DNA of 13,387 nucleotides from an uncultured Fusibacter sp. (GTDB lineage Bacteria; Bacillota; Clostridia; Peptostreptococcales; Acidaminobacteraceae), in NCBI GenBank assembly GCA_937958285.1, contig CALFXQ010000256.1:1-13387 (forward strand), in the 5' to 3' direction. This document shows, in pieces, positions 1-7,484 of this stretch. The notes beneath the pieces are model-generated. The model saw only the letters and a list, made by a program, of their open reading frames with translations, was not told the origin of the DNA and did not search any database. Every line of letters starts with the position of its first letter. Positions within the stretch are counted from its first letter, which is position 1. Both the position numbers and the translations under genes were made by a program.

Positions 1-488
1 CCCCATAAGCCATAGCGCCCCAGCTGTTCAAGGCGTCTGATCCACCGCTTGCGATCGAAATACAAGGTAATTATGAGGGTGACAAAATAAACAACGACGG
101 CGAGTCTCAATCCATCGAATATCTTGCGCACATCGACCATATGCGCGAGTTCTCTTTCGCCGTATATCTCGGCCTTCTCGCCGTTGATAGCAACGGATAC
201 TTGCATGCTCTCTTGCTTTCCAACCACATAACCAGACAAGGCATCAATGACTACATTCAAATCTTCAGTGGTGATTCCTGTTACCTCAGAAATCTGATTC
301 CTTGCAAATTGATACTCGTAAAAGGGCTTTAACCCTGACAACATCCACGTTAAAGCAAGGATTACCACGATTGGAAACAACAACGCCAAACCCTTAGTGA
401 TTACCATACAAAGCGGAGATCCCGGCTTTAAAGAAGCACCACGCCACAATCTTCGCTCTTGCCATTTTCTTATATCTCTATCTTTCAT
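1..488 (-). CDS. DUF1461/TIGR01906-family integral membrane protein (5' part, runs off window)
   Basis: An open frame on the minus strand starts at ATG 488 and is still open after 162 codons at the window edge. The N-terminus is short and basic (about residues 1-30). A membrane segment follows at about 32-52 (LALLFPIVVILALTWML), then a probably extracytoplasmic stretch at about 53-125 and a second membrane segment at about 128-145. The stretch GITTEDLNVVIDAL followed by ERELAHMVDVRKIF (His116) matches my memory of the DUF1461/TIGR01906 family. As I recall, that family includes Lit, a lipoprotein intramolecular transacylase that moves an acyl chain to the lipoprotein N-terminus and uses conserved histidines. 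The 3' part, including later membrane segments and any second histidine, lies outside the window. The start has only a weak purine-rich site (AAGGGGCG), and Met28 is a possible alternative. The frame and family are fairly secure; Lit activity is inference. Confidence 0.72.
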   Translation of the reverse strand, partial: MKDRDIRKWQERRLWRGASLKPGSPLCMVITKGLALLFPIVVILALTWMLSGLKPFYEYQFARNQISEVTGITTEDLNVVIDALSGYVVGKQESMQVSVAINGEKAEIYGERELAHMVDVRKIFDGLRLAVVVYFVTLIITLYFDRKRWIRRLEQLGRYGLW

Positions 489-519
489 AACAACGCCCCT
501 TTTTAGATGTTTCTTCTCT

Positions 520-549
520 AGTATACTTGATTTTAGTCGGTATACCCAA
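520..549 (-). promoter_or_regulatory. Candidate sigma-A promoter for the DUF1461 gene
   Basis: On the minus strand a -10-like TATACT (520-525) lies 18 nt from a partial -35 TTGGGT (544-549). The predicted leader to the ATG at 488 is about 25 nt. It sits just downstream of the peroxiredoxin terminator, which fits independent transcription of this gene. The -35 is weak, so this is a tentative call. Confidence 0.4.
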
Positions 550-564
550 GTTTTTTTCACAAGT

Positions 565-608
565 AAAAACGCTGCAAAGGGCATTTATCTCTATACCTTT
601 TTGCAGCG
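565..608 (-). terminator. Rho-independent terminator after the peroxiredoxin gene
   Basis: CGCTGCAAA on the minus strand (608-600) pairs perfectly with TTTGCAGCG (578-570) and is followed at once by five T residues (569-565). The loop is about 21 nt and may add a short GG/CC pairing after a two-base bulge. It lies about 40 nt past the peroxiredoxin stop and would end the transporter-receiver-peroxiredoxin transcript. Confidence 0.8.
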
Positions 609-649
609 CTTATAATCTATCTTCTATTCAAGTTATGGAGCAAAACGCA

Positions 650-1126
650 TTAAATAATTGACTGCATTAAAGTGTCGATATGACCTTTTACCTTCACTTT
701 TCGATGTATTTGTGTAATTATGCCCTGAGCATCAATTACAAATGTGCTTCTTTCTGTACCATAGTACGACTTTCCATACATGGATTTTAACTGCCATACC
801 CCATAGAGCTGTTGTACGACAGCTTCTTCATCTGACAACAAGATAAAGGGCAACGCATACTTCGATGAGAAGCTTTGATGACTCTTAATAGAGTCCTTTG
901 ATACGCCAAGAATCACAACGTCCTTGCTCTGAAAAGTGGGCATTGCATCTCTAAAATCACACGCTTGCTGTGTGCATCCAGAAGTATTGTCTTTGGGGTA
1001 GAAGTAAAGAATCACCGTTTTACCTCTAAATTGGGAAAGGCTCAGCATTGTTCCATCCCCCGAAGGAAGGGTAAAATCTGGTGCCACTTCTCCGATTTGA
1101 ATTCTTTCTAAAGCCTGATCATCCAC
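650..1126 (-). CDS. bcp: Thioredoxin-dependent peroxiredoxin, Bcp/PrxQ family
   Basis: This cytoplasmic thiol peroxidase reduces hydrogen peroxide and alkyl hydroperoxides and is recycled by thioredoxin. The protein has a single AhpC/TSA thioredoxin-fold domain and is about 158 residues long, normal for the family. The active-site stretch YFYPKDNTSGCTQQAC carries the peroxidatic Cys (residue 51 from the start used here) and, five residues on, a second Cys (56) in the resolving position typical of atypical 2-Cys PrxQ proteins. APDFTLP near the N-terminus and YYGTERSTFVID near the C-terminus are also family features. The longest frame begins at GTG 1135, directly after the upstream TAG, but it has no good ribosome binding site. 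AGGTGA (1137-1132) sits 5 nt before an in-frame GTG at 1126, so I prefer that start. Translation is probably coupled to the receiver gene upstream. Confidence 0.93.
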   Translation of the reverse strand: MDDQALERIQIGEVAPDFTLPSGDGTMLSLSQFRGKTVILYFYPKDNTSGCTQQACDFRDAMPTFQSKDVVILGVSKDSIKSHQSFSSKYALPFILLSDEEAVVQQLYGVWQLKSMYGKSYYGTERSTFVIDAQGIITQIHRKVKVKGHIDTLMQSII

Positions 1127-1137
1127 TAGATTCACCT
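1124..1137 (-). promoter_or_regulatory. Ribosome binding site overlapping the receiver stop codon; sets the bcp start
   Basis: AGGTGA at 1137-1132 is a six-base match to the anti-Shine-Dalgarno sequence and overlaps the TAG that ends the receiver gene (1138-1136). It lies 5 nt before GTG 1126. The GTG at 1135, in the same frame, falls inside this site and so is unlikely to be the start. Confidence 0.6.
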
Positions 1138-1495
1138 ACCACTTAATCTTTTGCAAAACCGCTAAGACCTTTTCCTCGTTAAATGGCTTCACAATAAAAT
1201 TCGTCGCACCGCCAATAATGGCCTGCCTAACAATGTCTTCTTTCCCCATTGCAGTGATCATAACGATTTTAGCACTCTTGTCTAAATTTCTAATTTCTGC
1301 AAGCGCCTGAAGTCCATCCATATTGGGCATGGTCACATCCATCGTGACTAAATCTGGTTCTAGTGACTTATACATACTTATTGCTTGTAGACCATCTTCT
1401 GCTTGACCAACTACCTCATAACCGTTTTTTTCTAAGATTAGTTTTAAATTACCACGAATAAACACGGCATCATCTACTAATAGAACTCGTTTCAT
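1136..1495 (-). CDS. Stand-alone CheY-like response regulator (single receiver domain)
   Basis: The 119-residue protein is a receiver domain with no output domain. It has the acidic pair Asp8/Asp9 (LLVDDA), the phosphoacceptor Asp53 in TMDVTMPNMDG, Thr81 (MITAM) and Lys103 in the VKPF motif, so all residues needed for phosphorylation are present. Such proteins act by phosphorylation-dependent contact with a partner, as in chemotaxis or phosphorelays. No histidine kinase or chemotaxis gene lies in the window, so the partner is unknown and I give no symbol. The ATG at 1495 has a strong AGGAGGT site (1506-1500). The gene lies 50 bp after the EamA transporter gene and abuts the peroxiredoxin gene, probably in one transcript. 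It could be CheY itself, but the neighbours do not support that. Confidence 0.93.
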   Translation of the reverse strand: MKRVLLVDDAVFIRGNLKLILEKNGYEVVGQAEDGLQAISMYKSLEPDLVTMDVTMPNMDGLQALAEIRNLDKSAKIVMITAMGKEDIVRQAIIGGATNFIVKPFNEEKVLAVLQKIKW

Positions 1496-1545
1496 GGCTA
1501 CCTCCTGACAAGGTATAATTACCCTGAGCGCGATGATTCAAACAA

Positions 1546-2433
1546 CTATATAAACATAAGGGCGACGCCGGCTACTGTAATAATGGCACCTAATATTTCT
1601 TTAAACTTAACATGTTCTTTAAAGAAGAGTATACTCACAGGAATGAGCAAGACCGGTACAATAGACATTAATGTCGATGCCACTCCAAGTGATGTTAAAC
1701 TTACAGCCATCAACGAGAGGCTCACACCTAAAAATGGTCCAAAGAATGCGCCCAAACTTGTAGCCGCCATGCCTTTTTTGTCGCTAAGGGCACGCTTGAC
1801 TTCTCCAAAGCGCTTTTGCAAACCTAAAATCACAACAAAACCCACAACACCTGCAAGAACCCGATACTGCGAGGCTTCAAATGCAGTAATACCCACCATT
1901 CCTACCTTAGAAAACAGCAGTCCCACGCTCTGTCCCAGCGCACCTAAAAACGCAAAAGAGATTCCTTTAATCGGATGTGCGAGCTTAACGCCACTCCCTT
2001 GATTTTTACTGAGAATCACAATCGCAATACCTGCAAACGTGAGCATCATCCCCACAATAGCCATTATAGACATCTCTTCACCTAAAACAAGCCATCCAAT
2101 GATCGCAGATAAAGGTGGTGAAAGAGCCATAATGAGCATGGCAATTCTAGCACCGACAATGACGAATGCTTCGAACAAGAACAAATCGCCAATAACAAAG
2201 CCAATAAGTCCCGACACAATTAAAAGCACCACTTGATTTATGGGCAAGCCCAAATGCATCCAACTCCCAGTGGTCAGCGTATTATATAGACTCAAGATTA
2301 AAAAGGCAATTACGAGTCTCCATATATTAACCGCTCCTGAACCTATTCGCTTTCCCGCAAATTCAAAGGATACCGCTGTAACTGTCCAACATAGGGCTGT
2401 TAACAACCCTGCAATTTCACCCATAAACAACAT
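1546..2433 (-). CDS. DMT superfamily (EamA) transporter
   Basis: This is a predicted inner-membrane permease of 295 residues, the usual length, with about ten hydrophobic segments in two EamA repeats. The first repeat spans about residues 5-142 and ends in the pattern LSPPLSAIIGWLVLGEE followed by a last helix. The second spans about 155-295 with the matching MSIVPVLLIPVSILFFKEH. The short charged linker near 143-156 separates them. Family members export or import amino acids, nucleotides or other metabolites, and the substrate cannot be read from the sequence. It is the first gene of the minus-strand cluster with the receiver and peroxiredoxin genes. The ATG at 2433 has an AAAGGAT site about 12 nt away, longer than ideal, so initiation may be weak. 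An in-frame ATG at codon 4 is the alternative. Confidence 0.9.
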   Translation of the reverse strand: MLFMGEIAGLLTALCWTVTAVSFEFAGKRIGSGAVNIWRLVIAFLILSLYNTLTTGSWMHLGLPINQVVLLIVSGLIGFVIGDLFLFEAFVIVGARIAMLIMALSPPLSAIIGWLVLGEEMSIMAIVGMMLTFAGIAIVILSKNQGSGVKLAHPIKGISFAFLGALGQSVGLLFSKVGMVGITAFEASQYRVLAGVVGFVVILGLQKRFGEVKRALSDKKGMAATSLGAFFGPFLGVSLSLMAVSLTSLGVASTLMSIVPVLLIPVSILFFKEHVKFKEILGAIITVAGVALMFI

Positions 2434-2470
2434 ATAATTTCACATATCCTTTCGACAGTAGACTGAAGTC

Positions 2471-2479
2471 ATTATAACA
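2471..2479 (-). promoter_or_regulatory. Extended -10 promoter for the EamA-receiver-bcp cluster
   Basis: TGTTATAAT on the minus strand is a perfect extended -10 element (TGnTATAAT). No good -35 was found 17-18 nt upstream, as is common for extended -10 promoters. The implied transcript start gives a leader of about 30 nt to the ATG at 2433. Confidence 0.62.
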
Positions 2480-2538
2480 TTTCGATTGGCGAAATAAAAG
2501 TTTTTTCGTATCCCCCACTTTCTGGGAGCACCGTAATT

Positions 2539-2547
2539 TGCTATAAT
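2539..2547 (+). promoter_or_regulatory. Extended -10 promoter for pgsA
   Basis: TGCTATAAT on the plus strand is a perfect extended -10 element with no clear -35. It implies a leader of about 20 nt that carries a GGAGAGGAG ribosome binding site 5 nt before the ATG at 2576. Confidence 0.65.
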
Positions 2548-2575
2548 ATGCTAAAGACATTGGAGAGGAGATAAA

Positions 2576-3106
2576 ATGCTGAAACACATTCCCAATCTTC
2601 TGACGTTTTTTAGAATCTTACTAATACCACTGTTTGTTGTCAGTTACTTCTATATAAGTCCTGTCGACGAAAAATTACTACCTATGTTTATTTTTGTATT
2701 GGCCACTGCATCAGATGTTCTAGATGGCTTTATTGCCAGACGCTATAACTTAATTACAAAACTCGGTACATTGCTCGATCCTCTTGCAGATAAGCTCATG
2801 TTGCTTACAGCCCTTATTTGCCTTTACCTAGACAAAAGAATTCCCCTAATCATAATTGTGCTGGTACTTGCTAAAGAATGTTTTATGATTGTTGCCGGTA
2901 TGTATCTTTACTTTGCCAAAGACAAGTTTGTAATTCCCGCTAATAAACTTGGCAAGCTGGCCACAATCCTTTTCTTTGCCGCAGTTGTTTCTGTACTTCT
3001 GGGCTTGTCTCAACTCACCCAAATGATCTTTATGGTTTTTGCCCTAATCACGACTTTTATAGCGATGAGCAACTACATTCGCATATACAAAAAACAACAC
3101 AGCTAA
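2576..3106 (+). CDS. pgsA: CDP-diacylglycerol--glycerol-3-phosphate 3-phosphatidyltransferase
   Basis: This membrane enzyme moves the phosphatidyl group from CDP-diacylglycerol to glycerol-3-phosphate, giving phosphatidylglycerol-phosphate, the committed step to phosphatidylglycerol and cardiolipin. The CDP-alcohol phosphotransferase motif is complete: Asp47, Asp50-Gly51, Ala54-Arg55, Gly64, Asp68 and Asp72, with the standard spacing. The N-terminus IPNLLTFFRILLIPLF is typical of PgsA, and the rest is strongly hydrophobic with several membrane segments, in a normal length of 176 residues. The start at ATG 2576 has a strong ribosome binding site (GGAGAGGAG). It is a single-gene unit, divergent from the EamA cluster and convergent with the glycogen operon. 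Another CDP-alcohol phosphatidyltransferase is possible but the N-terminal match favours PgsA. Confidence 0.92.
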   Translation: MLKHIPNLLTFFRILLIPLFVVSYFYISPVDEKLLPMFIFVLATASDVLDGFIARRYNLITKLGTLLDPLADKLMLLTALICLYLDKRIPLIIIVLVLAKECFMIVAGMYLYFAKDKFVIPANKLGKLATILFFAAVVSVLLGLSQLTQMIFMVFALITTFIAMSNYIRIYKKQHS

Positions 3107-3117
3107 CAAAGTCATTT

Positions 3118-3172
3118 AAAGACCCCCACAGTTTAAGACGCTTTCTATGCGTTTAAACTGTGGGGGTCTTTT
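3118..3172. terminator. Strong bidirectional Rho-independent terminator between pgsA and pulA
   Basis: A perfect 19-bp inverted repeat (3118-3136 with 3153-3171) contains five consecutive G-C pairs. An inner ACGC/GCGT stem (3138-3141 with 3149-3152) extends it and leaves a 7-nt loop. The plus-strand exit is TCTTTT and the minus-strand exit is TCTTTAAA. It starts 12 nt after the pgsA stop and ends 3 nt from the pulA stop, so it can end both convergent units. Confidence 0.93.
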
Positions 3173-3174
3173 GC

Positions 3175-5031
3175 TTATGATAGTAACACAATGGTCTCGA
3201 ATGCCAACATTTTTAATGGCTTTTCAACAGAAGGTGCTAAATGCCCCTTCATTTCGAGGCCGAAGTGATTAAAGACAATTCGGCAAGCTGCAGTGCGTTT
3301 TACCTTCAGCTCTACGCCATGATGCAGTGGATTCATCAGAACAAGTGCTTGCTTGACGCTTGAGTCATCTGGCAACACCAAATTATCTAAGGATATTCGG
3401 TATGCGATTACACTAAGATTGTCTATAAATCTCACCTTTTCTTTGATCATACTTGCATTGTAAGTGTCGAAGCACTTTAAAGTCTTTCTCAGTAGAATGA
3501 GTTCTCTTGTGTATGACACAAGATCATCATACTCGGCAACTTGATTCCATTTAATGGCATTTACTGCATCAGAACTACGATACGAGTTATGGTCCATATG
3601 CTTTGTGCGCATCATTTCAGATCCCGCTTGCAAAAATGGAATACCAAAAGCCAATAAAACAAGTGATAAACCAAACTTTGTAGCTTCTTTAATCTTAAAA
3701 TCCTCCCACATCGTCGAGTACTTCAACTTGTCATAGAGGCAAAGATTATCGTGAGCGCTTAAATAATTGATTGTTTCCCAAGGTTCTATGCAAAAGCCTC
3801 TATGATTTTGATCGTACTGTATAGAACCTACAAGGCCTGTCTTAATATCGTGCAACTTGGCTTTGTACCCTTGAATAAATCCATGGTCATTGCCATCGCT
3901 GTCGCCCTTTAAAGCATTTCGATAATCGTCATTAAAGAGCGCCAATTTGAGGGCATGTTGTTTGCCCTTTAAAACTTGTTTTTCCCAACTCAGTCCAGAT
4001 TCTGCACCGGTCCAAGGTTCACCGTAAATGATTGCACTTGGATTTATCTGCCTGATAACATCCATAATTAGTTTTGCAGTGCCTAAGTCCATCAGTGCCA
4101 TCAGGTCAAACCTGAATCCATCAATGTGAAAAACTTTCGCCCAGTGAATCAAGCTATCTACAATTAACTGTTGAACCATTGGATGTTCTGTATTCAGCTC
4201 ATTTCCGCATCCAGATCCGTTGGTATAGCTACCGTCTTTAGCATGTCTATAATAGGTGAATGGCGCTAAAATAGCCAGCGGATTTTCGCCTCCACGATAG
4301 GTATGATTATAGACAACGTCGAGTACAACAGCTAACCCTTCGTCGTGGCACGCTTTAACCATCATTCTTAGTTCTCTTATTCTACAAAGTGGATCATCTG
4401 GATCTGTAGCGTAAGAACCTTCTGGAACAAAGTACTGTTCTGGATCGTAACCCCAATTATAGGCCATTGGCTCATATTCATCCACCGACAAAAAATCCTG
4501 CAATGGCAATAAGTGTAAATGCGTAATGCCCAATGCTCTTAGATAGCTGATACCGTAGTTCTTATCTCCAATGCGTTCGGCAACACCCAAATACTTTCCG
4601 GGGTAATTTAGATTTAGTTGTGGATCCATTGTCATGTCTCTGATGTGCGTCTCATATAGAATCGCCTCTTGCGGAGGAATTTGAATAAACTGATCATCCT
4701 CGAACCCCGCAACAGCAGCATCCCCAATATCTATTATTGTACTTCTCTTACTATTGGCACTAGAGGCAATTGCAAAGGGGTCAGTAACAAGATAGGTCTC
4801 TACCCCCCTGTAAACGCGATACATGTAAAACAAGTTCTTAAGATCACCTTGAATGGTCACTTCCCATATGCAATCTCCTGACAAATGCATAGGATACGCT
4901 TGTTGCCTATATGTCTTTGCATCTTTATATAAACAAACCTCTAGGTGATTGCAGTCTTTTGCATAGACTTTAAAAGACGTCGCTTCAGGTTGATAGCGAT
5001 TGCCAAAGCCCATGGATTTATAATGTGACAT
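3175..5031 (-). CDS. pulA: Type I pullulanase (glycogen debranching, GH13)
   Basis: The enzyme hydrolyses alpha-1,6 branch linkages, here most likely on the limit dextrin left by glycogen phosphorylase. A CBM48-like N-terminal domain (about residues 8-95) precedes a GH13 barrel. The type I signature YNWGYDP is at 191-197. Region I is DVVYNHT (238-244). The predicted nucleophile is Asp309 in GFRFD, the acid/base Glu338 in YGEPW, and the third acid Asp428 in SAHDN. There is no signal peptide, so it is cytoplasmic. At 618 residues it is shorter than many type I pullulanases and lacks added N-terminal carbohydrate-binding domains. The ATG at 5031 has the best ribosome binding site of the operon (AAGGAGGTGA). 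It is the last gene, 25 bp after glgP, and seems to replace glgX. Annotation as isoamylase/GlgX is less likely given the signature. Confidence 0.93.
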   Translation of the reverse strand: MSHYKSMGFGNRYQPEATSFKVYAKDCNHLEVCLYKDAKTYRQQAYPMHLSGDCIWEVTIQGDLKNLFYMYRVYRGVETYLVTDPFAIASSANSKRSTIIDIGDAAVAGFEDDQFIQIPPQEAILYETHIRDMTMDPQLNLNYPGKYLGVAERIGDKNYGISYLRALGITHLHLLPLQDFLSVDEYEPMAYNWGYDPEQYFVPEGSYATDPDDPLCRIRELRMMVKACHDEGLAVVLDVVYNHTYRGGENPLAILAPFTYYRHAKDGSYTNGSGCGNELNTEHPMVQQLIVDSLIHWAKVFHIDGFRFDLMALMDLGTAKLIMDVIRQINPSAIIYGEPWTGAESGLSWEKQVLKGKQHALKLALFNDDYRNALKGDSDGNDHGFIQGYKAKLHDIKTGLVGSIQYDQNHRGFCIEPWETINYLSAHDNLCLYDKLKYSTMWEDFKIKEATKFGLSLVLLAFGIPFLQAGSEMMRTKHMDHNSYRSSDAVNAIKWNQVAEYDDLVSYTRELILLRKTLKCFDTYNASMIKEKVRFIDNLSVIAYRISLDNLVLPDDSSVKQALVLMNPLHHGVELKVKRTAACRIVFNHFGLEMKGHLAPSVEKPLKMLAFETIVLLS

Positions 5032-5056
5032 GCACTCACCTCCTTACCCACTCCGT

Positions 5057-7471
5057 TTAAAGTCTCCAAATGTGCTGTGCGTATTCCTTAATTGTGTAAT
5101 CACTTGAGAAAATTCCCGACTTTGCGATATTCACTAATGCCATTTGCTGCCACTTCGTAGCATCGCGATAAGACTCACTCAAACGCTTTTGTGCTTTGAT
5201 ATAAGCATCAAAATCTTTTAACACTAAGAATTCATCGTTTTGCTTAAGAAGTGAATCCCGAAGAACTTGAAACTCATCTCTTGGCACATCTTCGAAGAAT
5301 CCGTTTGTAAGTTGATCAATAATCCGTCTAATATGTTCATTATACTCATAAACAGCCTGGGCATTATATGAACGATCGTGATAGACCTGATAGACCTCAT
5401 CCGCTGTTAAGCCAAAGATAAAGATATTATCTTCGCCAACGGCTTCGCTGATTTCTACGTTAGCCCCATCTAATGTGCCAATTGTAACTGCGCCATTCAT
5501 CATAAACTTCATATTGCCCGTTCCCGATGCCTCTTTAGATGCCGTTGAGATTTGCTCACTAACATCTGCTGCTGGAATCATGCGCTCCGCCAAGGATACG
5601 CCATAATTCTCTAAGAAGACGACTTTAATCAAATCTCTGACTCTTGGAGTGCGCTCAACTTTGTCGGCAACAGCATGAATGAGCTTGATGATTTGCTTGG
5701 CCGTATAATAGCCCGGTGCTGCTTTTGCACCAAACACAAATGTTCTTGGAACCACATCCATTCCTGGATGATCCACGAGCTGATTATACAGGTGCATGAT
5801 ATGGAAAACATTCAGCAATTGACGTTTATATTCGTGGAGTCGCTTCGCCTGCATGTCAAAAATGCTGTGGGTATCTACTGTCGTTCCATGAGTCTCTTTA
5901 ATATACTTTGCCAATCTTTCTTTATTGGCAAGTTTAATGGTATCTAATCCCTCTAGGAAAGCGGCGTCCTCTTTAAAGGCCATCAACTTTTCCATAATCA
6001 CAGGTTCAAATTGCCAACGCTTACCGATTGCCTTTGTAATGTATTCGGTAAGCAATGGATTGCAATGTAACAACCATCTACGATGTGTGATGCCATTTGT
6101 CTTATTGTTAAACTTGTATGGATAAATATGATAAAAATCTGCAAGTTCGCGGTGCTTTAATATTTCTGTGTGTAACTTTGCAACGCCATTAACACTTTTA
6201 CTTGCCACAATGCACAAGTGTGCCATAAAAATTGTACCATTGTGGATAATGCGCATACGATCAACGGTTTGTGCATCTAAATGGTAGACATTGAACAGTT
6301 CGTCGACATATCGTCTATTGATCTCTTCAATAATCATGGCAACCCTTGGCAATAGTTCATACATCAAGTTAATTGGCCATTTTTCTAAAGCCTCGGCTAA
6401 AATTGTGTGATTTGTATACGAGCATGTGCGCGTTGTAATATCCCACGCTTCTTCCCAACTTAAGTGTTCATCGTCGAGCAGAATGCGCATCATCTCAGGA
6501 ATAATCAGGGAAGGATGCGTGTCGTTGATATGTACTGCTATATGATCTGGGAATTTCTCCATAGATCGTGTGCTTTTTTTGTATGTTCGAATGAGGCTTT
6601 GTATGCCAGCAGACACTAAAAAGTATTCTTGCTTAAGTCTTAGTACACGCCCTTCGTAGTAATGATCATTTGGATATAAAACTTGAGAAATAGCTTCAGC
6701 TGTATGCTTTGTTGCAAAGGCCTTCAGATAATCACCTTCACTAAAAGAAGAGAAGTCAAACTCATTTTGTAGCGCCTCTGCCGCAAATAAACGCATGTTA
6801 TTAATGCGACCGTTGCGATATCCCACCACTGGTGTATCGTAAGGGACTGCTAAGATTTTCTCGGTGTTGTGCCGTTTAAAGTGCAGCGCCCCATCCACTT
6901 CGGTACACGATACCGTGCCACCAAATTCTACAACTACACCTCTATCTGGCTTTTTAATCTCCCAGACATTGCGATTCGACAACCATCTGTCTGGAAATTC
7001 AACTTGATAGCCATTGACTATTTTTTGCTCAAACAGGCCATAATTGTAGCGAATGCCACAACCATGTCCAGCATACCCCGTTGATGCGAGGGAATCTAAA
7101 AAACAAGCTGCCAATCTCCCTAATCCACCATTGCCAAGACCTGGGTCCTTTTCAATTTCTGCAATCTCTTCGAGATCGTAGCCAAGCTCAGATAAGCCTT
7201 TTTCTACAATCTCTTTAACGTTCACGTAATCTAGGTTTTTCATGAGATTTCTGCCCGTCAAGAACTCCATTGAAAAGTAATAAACCTGCTTCTCACCGGT
7301 ATTTGAGTACTCGCGATTTTGGTTAACCCAATCTTCTGTTAGCATGTCGCGAATCATAACACCTAAAGTATAGTAACGATCCCACGTGGTGGTCTCATCT
7401 GGAGATTTTGCCGTTGTCGCCTTTAAACGAGAAATATAATTAGTCTTGAATTCTTCTAGGGTCATTTTCAC
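5057..7471 (-). CDS. glgP: Glycogen phosphorylase (GT35)
   Basis: This PLP enzyme phosphorolyses alpha-1,4 ends of glycogen to glucose-1-phosphate. The protein is about 804 residues, full length, in one GT35 domain. Visible motifs are GNGGLGRLAACFLDS near residue 114, THRRWL near 462, FDMQAKRLHEYKRQLLNV near 538, and EASGTGNMKFMMNGA, whose Lys655 binds pyridoxal phosphate. The extended N-terminal phosphorylation region of the animal enzymes is absent, as in other bacteria. The frame opens at GTG 7480, just after the glgA TGA, but GAGGTG (7483-7478) stands 6 nt before in-frame GTG 7471, which I prefer. ATG 7465 is another option. The near-overlap with glgA suggests coupled translation, so the synthase and the phosphorylase are made together and must be balanced by enzyme-level control. 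Confidence 0.95.
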   Translation of the reverse strand: MKMTLEEFKTNYISRLKATTAKSPDETTTWDRYYTLGVMIRDMLTEDWVNQNREYSNTGEKQVYYFSMEFLTGRNLMKNLDYVNVKEIVEKGLSELGYDLEEIAEIEKDPGLGNGGLGRLAACFLDSLASTGYAGHGCGIRYNYGLFEQKIVNGYQVEFPDRWLSNRNVWEIKKPDRGVVVEFGGTVSCTEVDGALHFKRHNTEKILAVPYDTPVVGYRNGRINNMRLFAAEALQNEFDFSSFSEGDYLKAFATKHTAEAISQVLYPNDHYYEGRVLRLKQEYFLVSAGIQSLIRTYKKSTRSMEKFPDHIAVHINDTHPSLIIPEMMRILLDDEHLSWEEAWDITTRTCSYTNHTILAEALEKWPINLMYELLPRVAMIIEEINRRYVDELFNVYHLDAQTVDRMRIIHNGTIFMAHLCIVASKSVNGVAKLHTEILKHRELADFYHIYPYKFNNKTNGITHRRWLLHCNPLLTEYITKAIGKRWQFEPVIMEKLMAFKEDAAFLEGLDTIKLANKERLAKYIKETHGTTVDTHSIFDMQAKRLHEYKRQLLNVFHIMHLYNQLVDHPGMDVVPRTFVFGAKAAPGYYTAKQIIKLIHAVADKVERTPRVRDLIKVVFLENYGVSLAERMIPAADVSEQISTASKEASGTGNMKFMMNGAVTIGTLDGANVEISEAVGEDNIFIFGLTADEVYQVYHDRSYNAQAVYEYNEHIRRIIDQLTNGFFEDVPRDEFQVLRDSLLKQNDEFLVLKDFDAYIKAQKRLSESYRDATKWQQMALVNIAKSGIFSSDYTIKEYAQHIWRL

Positions 7472-7484
7472 AGCATCCACCTCA
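7469..7484 (-). promoter_or_regulatory. Ribosome binding site overlapping the glgA stop; sets the glgP start
   Basis: GAGGTG at 7483-7478 overlaps the glgA TGA (7484-7482) and is 6 nt from GTG 7471. The longest-frame GTG at 7480 is part of this site and lacks a site of its own. The same arrangement is seen at the receiver/bcp junction. Confidence 0.55.

Noticed and set aside
397..615. 72-codon plus-strand frame at the left end
   Set aside because: Opposite to the DUF1461 gene start and running through the bcp terminator, with no ribosome binding site or family features.
1512..1541. TTGAAT-18-TATACC as a separate promoter for the receiver gene
   Set aside because: The implied transcript start near 1505 falls inside the ribosome binding site at 1500-1506, so the message would lack a usable leader.
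1583..2002. 139-codon open frame on the plus strand inside the EamA gene
   Set aside because: Antisense to a well-recognised transporter gene, low-complexity composition, no family features and no good ribosome binding site.
2509..2526. TCCC/GGGA short hairpin between the divergent promoters
   Set aside because: Only a 4-bp arm in a promoter region, with no T-tract; too weak to call a terminator or operator.
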